From Waddliaceae bacterium (GTDB lineage Bacteria > Chlamydiota > Chlamydiia > Chlamydiales > GCA-2709385), in NCBI GenBank assembly GCA_002709385.1, contig PAQS01000016.1, positions 61,621 through 125,620 on the forward strand: DNA of 64,000 nt. The letters are read 5' to 3'. Shown here in pieces: positions 44,347 to 53,564 of the stretch. The translations under genes were made by a program, and so were the position numbers. Position 1 is the stretch's first letter. Every line of letters begins with the position of its first letter. A model generated the notes under the pieces. The model was not told the origin of the DNA and ran no database searches. It was given only the letters and a program-made list of their open reading frames with translations.

Positions 44347-45792
44347 ATGTCCAAATTCTTCGGCCTTACTTTAGGGATGTTCTGCCTTGCCTGTACAGGT
44401 CTTCAAGCAGACGTAGCAAATATAGAAGAAACCAAGCACATGGAAGAAGAAAGTAGAGACTTTCGCTTCCACGATATTCGTTACATGGAAGACTGGAGCC
44501 ATTCATCTGGATACGAGTTTACTGGCCCTTACGAACGCCTAAACGATGTCAAAAACATTGAATTAAATGAATCAGGTTCTTTCCGTGCAAGCATAGGCGG
44601 CCAAGCTCGTGCACGTGCGGAAATTTGGGATAACTATGCTTTCGGCGATGCAGTAACAGATGAAGATGAGTTTGCTCTTTTCCGTTTCCGCCTACATTTA
44701 GATCTACAATTAAGCAAGTATCTTCGTATTTTTGCAGAAGGAAAATCAGCTCTTTCTACAGCTCGTGAGCTACCTGGTGGCAAACGCACAATGGATGTAG
44801 ATCAAATTGATTTACAAAATGGTTTTGTAGAACTCATTTATCCTTCTGAAAGTTTTCAGGCTACACTAAGAGGTGGTAGACAAGAACTAACTCTTGCTAA
44901 GCAACGTCTTTTAGGTGCCAATCCTTGGTCTAACTCTCGCCATACATTTGACGCTCTAAAGTTGATTGTAGATATTGATAACTGGAACTTCAGTGGTTTT
45001 TTTGCTTACCCAGTAATGGTTGAAAAGTATGACTTCAATGAGTCACATGCTGCATATAAACTATGGGGTGCTACAGCAAGTACTTCTGTAGAGAATATCT
45101 TTGATCATGTCGATTTCTACTTTTTCGCTCACTTACGCCCTTCTGCAACATTTAGTGATCTTTCTGGAGTAGAAGAAGATCGTTATACTATTGGTGCTTA
45201 TGCTGATGGTTCTCTTTTCGATACAGCATTTTACTATAATATCGAAACAGCTTACCAGTGGGGCGATATCGATACAGCAGATAGTATCAGTGCTTGGATG
45301 GCTGCAGCATTTTTAGGATACCGTTTTGACCAAATTTGCTTTCACCCAGATCTTTTTGCAAGTTTCACCTATGCAACTGGAGATGAAGCAACTGCTGATG
45401 GAGAAATCAATACTTTTAGCCACCTATACCCAAGCCCACATGGTCATTTAGGATATATTGATGCAATTGCTATGCAGAACATCGTTTCAGCAAGCTCTGG
45501 TGCACAAATCGAAGTGATTGATGGCTTAAAGCTAAAAGGTACTTATCACTGGTTTTGGAGAGAAAGCAAGGCTGATGGTATCTATAATGCTCAAGGTAAT
45601 TTAACTCCTCCAGGTGCTAGCACTGAGCGTTATGTAGGATCTGAACTTGATCTTATCGCTAAGTACCAGCCCGATGATCATTGGACATTTATGGTTGGCT
45701 ACAGCCACTTTTGCCGTGGCGAGTTCTTGATTGATATCGCTGCTCCAAAAAATATCAACTTCGGCTACTTAGGCGCTGACTTTGTATTCTAA
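44347..45792 (+). CDS. Alginate-export-type outer-membrane porin
   Basis: 481 residues with a signal peptide (about 1-22, ending LQA). Residues about 75-470 resemble the alginate-export (AlgE-like) barrel: RARAEIWDNYAF, FALFRFRLHLDLQL, LRGGRQELTLAKQRLLG, DALKLIVDI. The protein ends in F (LGADFVF), a usual barrel C-terminus. Function as a substrate porin is inferred; relatives often export or import carbohydrates, but alginate is not proved. AGGGAG upstream of ATG 44347. A terminator follows. The leader (44155-44346) shows no gene. Confidence 0.85.
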   Translation: MSKFFGLTLGMFCLACTGLQADVANIEETKHMEEESRDFRFHDIRYMEDWSHSSGYEFTGPYERLNDVKNIELNESGSFRASIGGQARARAEIWDNYAFGDAVTDEDEFALFRFRLHLDLQLSKYLRIFAEGKSALSTARELPGGKRTMDVDQIDLQNGFVELIYPSESFQATLRGGRQELTLAKQRLLGANPWSNSRHTFDALKLIVDIDNWNFSGFFAYPVMVEKYDFNESHAAYKLWGATASTSVENIFDHVDFYFFAHLRPSATFSDLSGVEEDRYTIGAYADGSLFDTAFYYNIETAYQWGDIDTADSISAWMAAAFLGYRFDQICFHPDLFASFTYATGDEATADGEINTFSHLYPSPHGHLGYIDAIAMQNIVSASSGAQIEVIDGLKLKGTYHWFWRESKADGIYNAQGNLTPPGASTERYVGSELDLIAKYQPDDHWTFMVGYSHFCRGEFLIDIAAPKNINFGYLGADFVF

Positions 45793-45817
45793 AACTTAAG
45801 TCAGTTAAGTTGATTCT

Positions 45818-45844
45818 AAAAGGGAGCTTTTGCTCCCTTTTTTT
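45818..45844 (+). terminator. Intrinsic terminator after the porin gene
   Basis: AAAAGGGAGC (45818-45827), TTTT loop, GCTCCCTTTT (45832-45841), followed by three more Ts. Strong rho-independent terminator. Confidence 0.88.
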
Positions 45845-45919
45845 GTTTTCTCACTTTTCCTCGCATTTTTTCTTTCTTAAACATAAACTCTTTATTTTTA
45901 TTAAATAAGGAGGAAATAG

Positions 45920-46822
45920 ATGAGAGAGTATGAAATTCATCAAGTAGACGCATTTACTCAGAACATCTTCGAAGGCAACCCTGCTGGAGTTGTCACTCAC
46001 GCTGACACATTATCTGTACCTGAAATGCAGAAAATTGCTCATGAAATGAACTTATCTGAAACGGTTTTCGAAGTGAGCAGTAGTCTTGCAGATATCCGCT
46101 TACGTTACTTTACCCCCACAGGAGATGAAATCACCTTTTGTGGACATGCCACTATTGCATATCTTTCCATCTTACATAAAAAAAGCCCTTCTCTTAAAAA
46201 ACTTCAGATAGAAACAAAAGCAGGAGTTATAGAGGCTGAAATCGATAAAAATGAAGCAACTTATCGCATTACAGCCCCTAAAATACAACTTGCTCCCACA
46301 AAATTTTCTACTGAAGACATTGTAAACGGATTGGGAATCGATCATCAGCTAATCAATCACGAAAACCCCGTGATGATAGAAAAAACAAATAACTACCTCT
46401 ACTTTATGGTAAACTCTCTAGAAGACCTGAAAAAACTAACGATTGACCAACGTGCCGCTATTGATTTTGCCAAACAAAATGGAATTATTCTCTATTGTGC
46501 ACTAACAAACACCAAACTTATGCCTGGGTACGACGTTTATTGTCGTGGCTTTGCTCCTCAAGTCGGTGTAGCTGAAGACCCTGTCTGTGGCTCTCTACAA
46601 GGTGGATTGACTGCCTATCTTCTCGAACAATCTTTAATTTCTAAGAATACAAAACAATTTCGTTCAGGTATGGGGCTATTTTTAGGAAGACCAGGAGAAA
46701 TTAAAGTTCATATCCTTGATACAAAACCCCCTAAAATACAACTAGAAGCACACGCCGCACACGTATTTTCATCGACCTTACAAATTCATGAAGAACACTT
46801 GAATAATTATGCTCACATGTGA
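45920..46822 (+). CDS. PhzF-family isomerase/epimerase-like protein
   Basis: 300 residues, a usual PhzF length. Matches: QVDAFTQNIFEGNPAGVV, MNLSETVFEV (catalytic Glu of the family), RYFTPTGDEITFCGHAT, CRGFAPQVGVAEDPVCGS. PhzF enzymes are diaminopimelate-epimerase-like isomerases; the substrate is unknown. A strong AAGGAGG lies about 8 nt before the ATG. Gene stands before a six-helix membrane protein with 27 bp between. Confidence 0.92.
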   Translation: MREYEIHQVDAFTQNIFEGNPAGVVTHADTLSVPEMQKIAHEMNLSETVFEVSSSLADIRLRYFTPTGDEITFCGHATIAYLSILHKKSPSLKKLQIETKAGVIEAEIDKNEATYRITAPKIQLAPTKFSTEDIVNGLGIDHQLINHENPVMIEKTNNYLYFMVNSLEDLKKLTIDQRAAIDFAKQNGIILYCALTNTKLMPGYDVYCRGFAPQVGVAEDPVCGSLQGGLTAYLLEQSLISKNTKQFRSGMGLFLGRPGEIKVHILDTKPPKIQLEAHAAHVFSSTLQIHEEHLNNYAHM

Positions 46823-46849
46823 GAGGTAAAGACGTAGGGGGATTTTTTT

Positions 46850-47479
46850 ATGCCTAGACTCGTAAAGATTTTATTTCTCAGTGAATTTGTTTTGGGTTTT
46901 CTTTACGCTCTTTCCGTAAAAGGACTTCTCCCCTACGAAGATATCATCACACCATTCATTCATTTGAATAGAGAAGCCAGTATTCCCACTTGGTTTTCTT
47001 CCATGCAACTCATGCTTGTAGCGATCATTTGCTTTAGGATTGCTCAATCCTATAATCAAGAATCTAAAAAAGTTATATGGTGTTGGGCTTTATTAGGAAT
47101 GGGGTTTCTTGTTCTTTCTGCCGATGAAGTCGCGGGATTCCATGAAGCTATTGGTCATGCAAGCGATCAGCTGTTACCTGGTGATAGTAGGGAAAATAGT
47201 GCTTTTTCTCGAACAGGAATCTGGATGATTATTCTTGCCCCCTTTGTTTTGATCATTTTTGGAACTCTTTTTTTCCAAATCAAACAATCTTTATCTTCAA
47301 TTCCTTGGAGTTTTTTCAAAGTAACCATAGGTTTTGCTATTTTTCTAGGATCAGCAACTCTCTTAGAGGCCTACAGTAATTTTACTGACCGAGGTCAGAT
47401 TTTCGTCTTATTAGAAGAAATTGGCGAAATGTTGGGCATTACCATTATTGTATGGGGATTAATCCCAAAATTGAAGTAA
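46850..47479 (+). CDS. Six-helix membrane protein, unknown
   Basis: 209 residues with six predicted transmembrane helices (about 8-29, 48-68, 74-98, 124-141, 151-172, 186-205). Acidic and His residues appear within the third (LSADEVAGFHEAIGH), which may form a metal or proton site. No family recognised. It lies 27 bp after the PhzF-like gene and may share its transcript. Confidence 0.75.
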   Translation: MPRLVKILFLSEFVLGFLYALSVKGLLPYEDIITPFIHLNREASIPTWFSSMQLMLVAIICFRIAQSYNQESKKVIWCWALLGMGFLVLSADEVAGFHEAIGHASDQLLPGDSRENSAFSRTGIWMIILAPFVLIIFGTLFFQIKQSLSSIPWSFFKVTIGFAIFLGSATLLEAYSNFTDRGQIFVLLEEIGEMLGITIIVWGLIPKLK

Positions 47480-47673
47480 ACCGTCTTAATATTTTTAAAC
47501 GCGCCGTAGCTTCTTTTGTATCTCCGCGTTTTATCTTTCCGCAAAATGTTTTGCCCTCATATGTTTTATCTCATCTTTTTAAAATTATTGATCCAAAGTT
47601 ATCATAGACCCAAATGAAAAAATAGATTATTCTTTTTACAAGAAATTTCAGAATATTTTTTTTTATTTTTAAA

Positions 47674-48582
47674 ATGATTAATCAGCAACTCATTCTACTT
47701 CTGTCACTTGCTATTTGCTGGGGACCTACTTTTTTCTTTAATAAAATGGCAGTAGCTGAGATTCCAATTCTCACAGTGATTGCCATTCGCATAGGCCTTG
47801 CTACAGCATTTCTTTTGCCTCTTAGTTTGCTAAATGGCTTAAAATTTCAAATAAAACGACAGCAGCTTTTTCATCTTATCGTTATGAGTTGGATCGCTCT
47901 TATTTTCCCTTTTTTCTTCTATGCAGCTGGGGCCATGCATATTCCTGTTGGCGTAGGTACAATGGTTAATGGTACCATGCCCTTCTTTACTGCAATTTTA
48001 GCTCATTTTTTCTTAGCGAATGAAAAAATCAATAAATACCAAATTGTAGGAATGTGTTGTGGAGTCATAGGTTTAGCCTCTCTTTCTTATCCTAGTTTGA
48101 GTCAAAATGCCCATGCAGGGGTTCTTGGCCTTACTATGGTTTGCTGTGCAGCTATGAGTAATGCTGCAGGTATGGTTTATGCCAGACGTTTTTTAACTGG
48201 CATACCAGCTCTAGTTAGTGCAAATTTACAGCTTACTTTTGGAACATTGTTTATTCTTCCTATCGCCTTAATCATGGATCAGCCTTGGAATTGGACAAGT
48301 ATGCCCTCAACAACAGCTCTTCTTTGCTCTTCACTATCAGCCATATTAGGAACCGCACTCGCCTATAGAATTTACTTTCACCTCATTCAACCTGCTGGTG
48401 CAACCTATCTTTCACTTGTAACTTACATCATGCCGTTGATTGGGACCTTAATGGGTGTATTTTTTCTAGGAGAAGAACTAAGCAAGGAGTTTCTACTAGG
48501 GTCTACTTGTGTTTTGACAGGAATGTACATTGTAGAGCGTGCTCGAGGCATGGAACTACGCAAGAAAGAAATCAGAGTGTAG
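47674..48582 (+). CDS. EamA/DMT-superfamily transporter
   Basis: 302 residues, ten transmembrane helices in two EamA halves (about 1-140 and 150-292). Typical segments: MSWIALIFPFFFYAAGAMHIPVGVGTMVNG and LQPAGATYLSLVTYIMPLIGTLMGVFFLGE. Drug/metabolite transporter superfamily; substrate not predictable, commonly amino acids or nucleosides. The 194-bp gap upstream shows nothing but AT-rich DNA. A hairpin terminator at 48575-48600 follows. Confidence 0.92.
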   Translation: MINQQLILLLSLAICWGPTFFFNKMAVAEIPILTVIAIRIGLATAFLLPLSLLNGLKFQIKRQQLFHLIVMSWIALIFPFFFYAAGAMHIPVGVGTMVNGTMPFFTAILAHFFLANEKINKYQIVGMCCGVIGLASLSYPSLSQNAHAGVLGLTMVCCAAMSNAAGMVYARRFLTGIPALVSANLQLTFGTLFILPIALIMDQPWNWTSMPSTTALLCSSLSAILGTALAYRIYFHLIQPAGATYLSLVTYIMPLIGTLMGVFFLGEELSKEFLLGSTCVLTGMYIVERARGMELRKKEIRV

Positions 48583-48600
48583 GCCCACAGGCCCACACTC
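48575..48600. terminator. Hairpin terminator between convergent genes
   Basis: GAGTGTAGGCC (48575-48585) pairs with GGCCCACACTC (48590-48600), loop of 4 nt and one mismatch. It overlaps the EamA stop and faces the acidic-protein gene. Confidence 0.6.
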
Positions 48601-48610
48601 AAAAGAAAGA

Positions 48611-49399
48611 TTACTCAGCCGGTTTTTCATCTACACTTGCTTTAACTTCTTCAGTAGAGCTTGTAGATGATTTCCAATCATCAGAATTTTCTTCGAATAA
48701 ACTTGAAAAATCGTAGTCTGAACTACTATCTCCAGCGCTAAATTCTTTAAAAAGACTATCTAACTCATAATCTGAACTACTATCAGCTTCATCTGAAGAT
48801 GAACTAGCCTCATCAGAACTTTCAGAATCACTTAAATCAGAAACTAACTCATCTAATAACTCTTCCCAAACATCATAATGAGCTTCTACGAATTGATCGA
48901 TCATATCTTCGAGCTCTTCCAGCTCATCATCAGATAAGAAATCTTCATAGTATTCAGAAAAATCTGCAATTTGAGTGATAGCAAAACGAAGAGCTGCAAA
49001 AGATTTTTCCTTAATCTCTGTTCCAGCTGCAATTTCAGCCCAAGCAATACCAGCCATAAGAGCTTCAGATACTTCTTGAAAAGATAAATGCTCTTCTTTC
49101 TTACTATCGATTTTTTCTTCGATTAGATCTGTAAGCTGCTCCATTGCCCTAGCAGCACAATCACATACTAGTTCTTTAGCATCTTCAGGAGCATTCTCAC
49201 ATTCCTCAATTCCATCATGTAGAGCTTCTAAAGCCTCTTGTCTAGAAGCAACAAAATCCTGAATAGACATTGACGGCTCAATTTTCGCTTCAGGACCAAA
49301 CAATGAGTTAAAGATTTGAAGAAACTCTGCTTCCGAATCCTCATTATGTGCAACTTGTACTTCAGTATTTGTATTGATCGGCTCAATAGTACTCATCAT
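48611..49399 (-). CDS. Acidic Ser/Asp-rich protein, unknown
   Basis: 262 residues. An alpha-helical acidic region (about 20-195, many Glu and Ala) is followed by a low-complexity tail of Ser, Asp and Glu (SDSESSDEASSSSDEADSSSD and SGDSSSDY) and a short basic-free end. No signal peptide or membrane helix. The repeated SSSDYDFSSLF / SSSDYELDSLF pairs look like short linear motifs. Could be a secreted effector or a chaperone-like protein; function not assigned. Confidence 0.65.
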   Translation of the reverse strand: MMSTIEPINTNTEVQVAHNEDSEAEFLQIFNSLFGPEAKIEPSMSIQDFVASRQEALEALHDGIEECENAPEDAKELVCDCAARAMEQLTDLIEEKIDSKKEEHLSFQEVSEALMAGIAWAEIAAGTEIKEKSFAALRFAITQIADFSEYYEDFLSDDELEELEDMIDQFVEAHYDVWEELLDELVSDLSDSESSDEASSSSDEADSSSDYELDSLFKEFSAGDSSSDYDFSSLFEENSDDWKSSTSSTEEVKASVDEKPAE

Positions 49400-49600
49400 T
49401 TCCCTCCATGGAATATTAACCGAGGCGAGATCTTATCTAAGCAATACGTAAGAGGTCAATACGAATTAAATTTTACTCTGTTTCACAGTTCCCAATAATT
49501 ACCAAGGTAACAATCTTTTACTTTCACAAGTTAAATTATTGATATACATATATTTATAAATTGTTTATAGTCATTGTTTTCATATAAGCCCTATATTTTT

Positions 49601-49740
49601 CTCTTGTCCCCTGTCATTGAGCAAGAGTTTACGTAGGGTATTGGCTCTTGAAAAACATTGTTTATTTTTTAACAAGCTCCTTTTGCTTTAAGCGATAAGA
49701 GCCCTTTATTTTAATCACTTCCCCATCTAAGATTACGGGG
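49601..49740 (+). promoter_or_regulatory. Structured leader with alternative hairpins before the antiporter gene
   Basis: CTCTTG (49601-49606) can pair with CAAGAG (49622-49627), which can also pair with CTCTTG (49645-49650). GGCTCTT (49643-49649) can pair with AAGAGCC (49697-49703), followed by a U-rich stretch. A further CCCC/GGGG hairpin lies at 49721-49740. The layout is that of an attenuator or riboswitch. It sits 69 bp before the antiporter start, in the 409-bp gap 49400-49808 that holds no other gene. Confidence 0.4.
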
Positions 49741-49808
49741 AATAGTCTATTTGCCTTGTCAAATAAGATGTTCTAACCAAGAAAAACTTTCGACCCCAAA
49801 TACTAGAA

Positions 49809-51329
49809 ATGAGTAAAAACCGAAGTTCTGTTTTCTTTTTGTTCCTACTTCCTCTTTTCTTAATTGCGTGGAACAACGTATGCGCAAGTGATCCTAGCCA
49901 TGGTAGCTCTGCCGTATCTGCATTGATTGAGTCTTCAGAGGCTTATCACGACGATCATATTGCTTCTTCTTGGGATCGTCTATTGAACCGAATCAATGTT
50001 CAACCTTTCAACTTGGTTTCGTTAGGAATTTTTGTTTTAGCGATTTTGCATACATTTTCAGCCAATCGCTTTACTTTGATCGCTCATAGGATGAAAGAAA
50101 AGCATCGAATAGAAAAAGGCTTTCCAGATGATCATCCACACAGTAGTTGGGTGTCTTGTCGTTCAGAGATCATGCACTTTTTAGGTGAAGTTGAAATTAT
50201 TTTTTTAATCTGGTCTGTTCCTTTATTTTGGATGATGACCTTTTATTATGATTACGAAACTGCTGCTGAATATATCAATACTAGGAACTATACAGAGCCT
50301 CTATTTGTTGTGATTATCATGACGATTGCCTCAACTCGTCCTGTGATTGAGTTCGCTGAAAAAGCCATGGAAAAAATTGCAGGTTTAGGCAAGCATACTC
50401 CAGCTGCATGGTGGTTGAGTATTTTAATTGTAGGACCTCTTCTTGGTTCTTTTATTACTGAGCCTGGGGCTATGACAATTTCAGCCCTTCTTCTAGGTAA
50501 ACACATTTACCGTCTTCGTCCAAGCAAGAGACTTTCCTACGCTACCCTTGGGCTTTTGTTTGTAAATATTTCGGTTGGGGGCGTTCTTACTCATTTTGCA
50601 GCTCCTCCTGTACTCATGGTTGCTCATGCATGGCATTGGACAACTCCTTTTATGATGGCTAACTTTGGTTGGAAAGCAGCTTTAGGTATTTTCGTTTCTA
50701 CCGGCCTTTATTACTTAATTTTCAAGAAAGAACTTGGCGAATTAAAGACTGCACAAGATGCTCGTTCTGCAAACAAGCATCAGAGAGAAGAACAGCGCAG
50801 CGTCCCTCTTTGGATTACAATCATCCATTTGGTCGCTCTTGCATGGGTAGTTTTCAACGGTCATAGTCCAGCAATTTTCATTGGTTCCTTCTTGCTTTTC
50901 CTCGGCTTCTACCAAGCAACAGTCCAACACCAAACATTTCTTTCCTTGAAAACGCCCTTACTTGTGGGATGTTTTCTTGCTGGATTGATTATTCATGGTG
51001 GACTACAAAGTTGGTGGATTTCTTCTATTCTTGGAGGCTTAACTGAAGGGGTTTTAATGATTTCTTCTATTGCGCTGACCGCTTTTAACGATAATGCCGC
51101 TATCACCTACCTTACCACATTGATTCCAAACTTTAGTCCGGCAATGAAATATACCGTTGTTGCTGGAGCCGTTACAGGTGGTGGTCTTACCGTTATTGCT
51201 AACGCTCCTAACCCAGCAGGGCAATCTATTCTGAGAAGTTATTTCAAAGAAGGGATTGAACCACCCCTTCTTTTTGCTGCAGCATTCATCCCTACCATTA
51301 TTATGGGAATCGCTTTTTCGGTTTTATAA
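49809..51329 (+). CDS. Na+/H+ antiporter, NhaD/putative chlamydial type
   Basis: 506 residues, a signal-like first helix then about 12 membrane helices. Clear conserved blocks: PLFVVIIMTIASTRPVIEFAEKAM, GPLLGSFITEPGAMTISALLL, GGVLTHFAAPPVLMVAHAWHW and AFNDNAAITYLTTLI with NAPNPAG near the end. This is the NhaD-like putative Na+/H+ antiporter often annotated in chlamydiae and other PVC bacteria. Exchanges sodium for protons across the inner membrane. Its stop overlaps the stop region of the convergent pncA by 6 bp. A folded leader upstream may regulate it. Confidence 0.88.
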   Translation: MSKNRSSVFFLFLLPLFLIAWNNVCASDPSHGSSAVSALIESSEAYHDDHIASSWDRLLNRINVQPFNLVSLGIFVLAILHTFSANRFTLIAHRMKEKHRIEKGFPDDHPHSSWVSCRSEIMHFLGEVEIIFLIWSVPLFWMMTFYYDYETAAEYINTRNYTEPLFVVIIMTIASTRPVIEFAEKAMEKIAGLGKHTPAAWWLSILIVGPLLGSFITEPGAMTISALLLGKHIYRLRPSKRLSYATLGLLFVNISVGGVLTHFAAPPVLMVAHAWHWTTPFMMANFGWKAALGIFVSTGLYYLIFKKELGELKTAQDARSANKHQREEQRSVPLWITIIHLVALAWVVFNGHSPAIFIGSFLLFLGFYQATVQHQTFLSLKTPLLVGCFLAGLIIHGGLQSWWISSILGGLTEGVLMISSIALTAFNDNAAITYLTTLIPNFSPAMKYTVVAGAVTGGGLTVIANAPNPAGQSILRSYFKEGIEPPLLFAAAFIPTIIMGIAFSVL

Positions 51330-51938
51330 TAAATCTGCAGAATGAATAATTTTGGCTCCCGCTTGACGCATTTCTTCTACTGCGGCGGGAGTATCTCCCT
51401 CTTTCAAATCTACACCACGACAAGCGTCTTCAATTAAAAAAGTTTGATAACCTAAGTTGACTGCATCTAAAACAGAAAATTTTACACAGTAGTCCGTAGC
51501 AAGCCCAAGTACATACAGTTCTTTTACCCCCTTCTTTTTTAAAAGAGAGTCTAGCTCTGTCTTTTGTCGCTGCCCATTGTCAAAAAATGCACTGTAGCTA
51601 TCAACGCTTGGATCACAGCCTTTGAAAACAAGCTCTTGTATTTTCTCTTTATCTAGTAAAGGAGCGAAATCTGCTCCTTCAGTATTTTGTACACAGTGTA
51701 CAGGCCAGAGTATTTGTGGGAGTCCGTTTAGATCTATCACTTCCCCTACCTGTTTATTAGGATGAGAAGTAGCAAAACTTCCATGTCCCTCAGGGTGCCA
51801 GTCTTTCGAAGCAACAATGTAGTCAAATTTTTCCATTATCTTATTTACTATAGGAACAATCTCGTCTCCATGTGGAACAGCTAAAGCTCCACCTGGCAAA
51901 AAGTCATTCTGAATATCAACTAATAAAAGCGCTCGCAT
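51324..51938 (-). CDS. pncA: Nicotinamidase (amidohydrolase)
   Basis: 204 residues from ATG 51938, with AGGGA about 7 nt upstream; an ATG at 51959 would overlap pncB more. Isochorismatase-like fold with the catalytic Asp in VDIQNDFLPGG, metal-site DWHPEGHGSF, and the nucleophile Cys in GLATDYCVKFS. Converts nicotinamide to nicotinate in NAD salvage. Partner gene pncB lies just upstream, overlapping only in the longer reading. End overlaps the antiporter's end by 6 bp on the opposite strand. Confidence 0.93.
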   Translation of the reverse strand: MRALLLVDIQNDFLPGGALAVPHGDEIVPIVNKIMEKFDYIVASKDWHPEGHGSFATSHPNKQVGEVIDLNGLPQILWPVHCVQNTEGADFAPLLDKEKIQELVFKGCDPSVDSYSAFFDNGQRQKTELDSLLKKKGVKELYVLGLATDYCVKFSVLDAVNLGYQTFLIEDACRGVDLKEGDTPAAVEEMRQAGAKIIHSADLL

Positions 51939-51948
51939 CTCGATTTCC

Positions 51949-53433
51949 CTAGTCATCACTTAGCTCATTTTTTTCTCTTATTTTCGTAATAAGTTGGATT
52001 TTCAGAGCATGTAATTTAGGATCTAGTCCTACAACATACTGATGGGGGTTCATGTAGCGCAGTACGCCATAGTGAATGCATTCCATTTGACGAAGAACAC
52101 GTTCACGAATTTCTTCTAGACTGGGAGTTTTATATAACAATTTTCCTGCTCTAAAGATGGGTTGTAAAAGGTCTTCGTACGTCCATTCTTTAGCAGCTTT
52201 CTTTCGCCTCGTCACATCCATAGGATCAATGGCAAAATTAAGAGCATCATTGTCCTGCGATTCATCATAAATCACATCCATTTCAGCTAAGCCGTTCGAA
52301 TACCAACGGCGCACTTGGAGAACACCTGGAGTTGATACTTTACTGATTTGCTCAGAAAGCTTGAGCCTTGGGTGCCACTCCCCTTCTGGATTTCGAATAG
52401 CTGACAGTTTATACACTCCACCTAAAGCAGCTTGATCTTTTGCTGTTACTAATCGTGTACCTACTCCCCATACAGCAATCTGCGCTCCTTGCTGTTTCAA
52501 GTCTTCCAGTAAGTATTCATCTAGATCATTGCTGGCAAAAATTTTGGCCTCTGGGAAACCAGCTTCATCTAATAGATTTCGGCATTCTCGACTCAAGTGT
52601 GTTAAGTCTCCTGAATCCAAACGAATTCCTAAAAACTCTTTTCCTTGCTCGCGTAACCATTTCCCTACTTCAATCGCCTTTTTTGTTCCTTTGATTGAAT
52701 CATAGGTATCTACCAAAAACACACAATTCCCTGGCATAGCGCGAGCATATTCTTGAAAAGACTCAAACTCGTCATCAAAAGCCATAACCCAGCTATGTGC
52801 CATTGTCCCTTTCACAGGAATTCCAAATAGCTTTCCAGCTAAAACATTCGATGTAGCAGAGCAGCCTCCAATGTAAGCAGCGCGACTAGCAGTCAATGCC
52901 CCATCAATTCCCTGTGCACGTCGCAAACCAAACTCAAGCACTCCATCATCTCCCACAGCTCGGCACATTCTAGCAGCCTTTGTAGCGATGAGAGTTTGAA
53001 AATTTACAATATTCAATAAAACACTTTCTAAAAGCTGACATTGGATAATTGGACCTGTCACTCGCAGCATTGGTTCTTGTGCAAAAACAACCGTTCCTTC
53101 TGGAATCGCATCAATATCACAGGAAAAACGCATCTTTCTCAGGTAATCAATAAATCCTTCAGAAAAATAAGCATCACCATCAGGCTGCTTTAAACTTAAT
53201 AAGTACTCTAAATCCGATTCATCAAAGCGAAAACGCTCAATATAATCGATTACATATTCAAGCCCCGCTGCTATAGCATAGCCCCCTTGAAATGGGTGCT
53301 GCCGAAAATAGAGGTGAAATACAGCTTCTTTACTCCCTAAACCAGACTTCCAATACGCGTTGGCCATCGTTAACTGATAAAAATCAGTAAACAAAGAAAG
53401 AGAGGTTCCATAATTAGATAAAAAATTTGTCAT
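51949..53433 (-). CDS. pncB: Nicotinate phosphoribosyltransferase
   Basis: 494 residues, standard length. Begins LFTDFYQLTMANAYW, the family's substrate-binding start, and continues with TMAHSWVMAF, LVDTYDS and FLGIRLDSGDL, typical of nicotinate phosphoribosyltransferases. Makes nicotinate mononucleotide from nicotinate, PRPP and ATP. It is followed by pncA, so the pair converts host or environmental nicotinamide to NAD. Divergent from the trp operon; the 131-bp region between has the palindrome at 53521-53540. Confidence 0.95.
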   Translation of the reverse strand: MTNFLSNYGTSLSLFTDFYQLTMANAYWKSGLGSKEAVFHLYFRQHPFQGGYAIAAGLEYVIDYIERFRFDESDLEYLLSLKQPDGDAYFSEGFIDYLRKMRFSCDIDAIPEGTVVFAQEPMLRVTGPIIQCQLLESVLLNIVNFQTLIATKAARMCRAVGDDGVLEFGLRRAQGIDGALTASRAAYIGGCSATSNVLAGKLFGIPVKGTMAHSWVMAFDDEFESFQEYARAMPGNCVFLVDTYDSIKGTKKAIEVGKWLREQGKEFLGIRLDSGDLTHLSRECRNLLDEAGFPEAKIFASNDLDEYLLEDLKQQGAQIAVWGVGTRLVTAKDQAALGGVYKLSAIRNPEGEWHPRLKLSEQISKVSTPGVLQVRRWYSNGLAEMDVIYDESQDNDALNFAIDPMDVTRRKKAAKEWTYEDLLQPIFRAGKLLYKTPSLEEIRERVLRQMECIHYGVLRYMNPHQYVVGLDPKLHALKIQLITKIREKNELSDD

Positions 53434-53520
53434 TATCTCGCCAAAGTCGTGATTGTAAGTCTCTCCATTCTACCTAAGCCAAGCCTATGGCTCCATGCAA
53501 AAAAAAGTAGACTAAATTTT

Positions 53521-53540
53521 TGTAATGATATATCGTTACA
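53521..53540. promoter_or_regulatory. 20-bp palindrome, probable operator of the trp operon
   Basis: TGTAATGATATATCGTTACA is a palindrome at 18 of 20 positions. It lies 24 bp before the trpD start and contains a TATAT that could be a -10 element, so a bound repressor would block transcription. No CTAG half sites of the E. coli TrpR type, so the regulator is not obvious. No regulator gene is adjacent. Confidence 0.6.
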
Positions 53541-53564
53541 CCATATCAACATTACAAAAGAGAG

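Noticed and set aside
53434-53564. TrpR-type E. coli operator or a leader peptide with tandem Trp codons in front of trpD
   Set aside because: No CTAG half sites and no Trp-rich small frame with a terminator/antiterminator pair seen; only the TGTAA/TTACA palindrome is supported.
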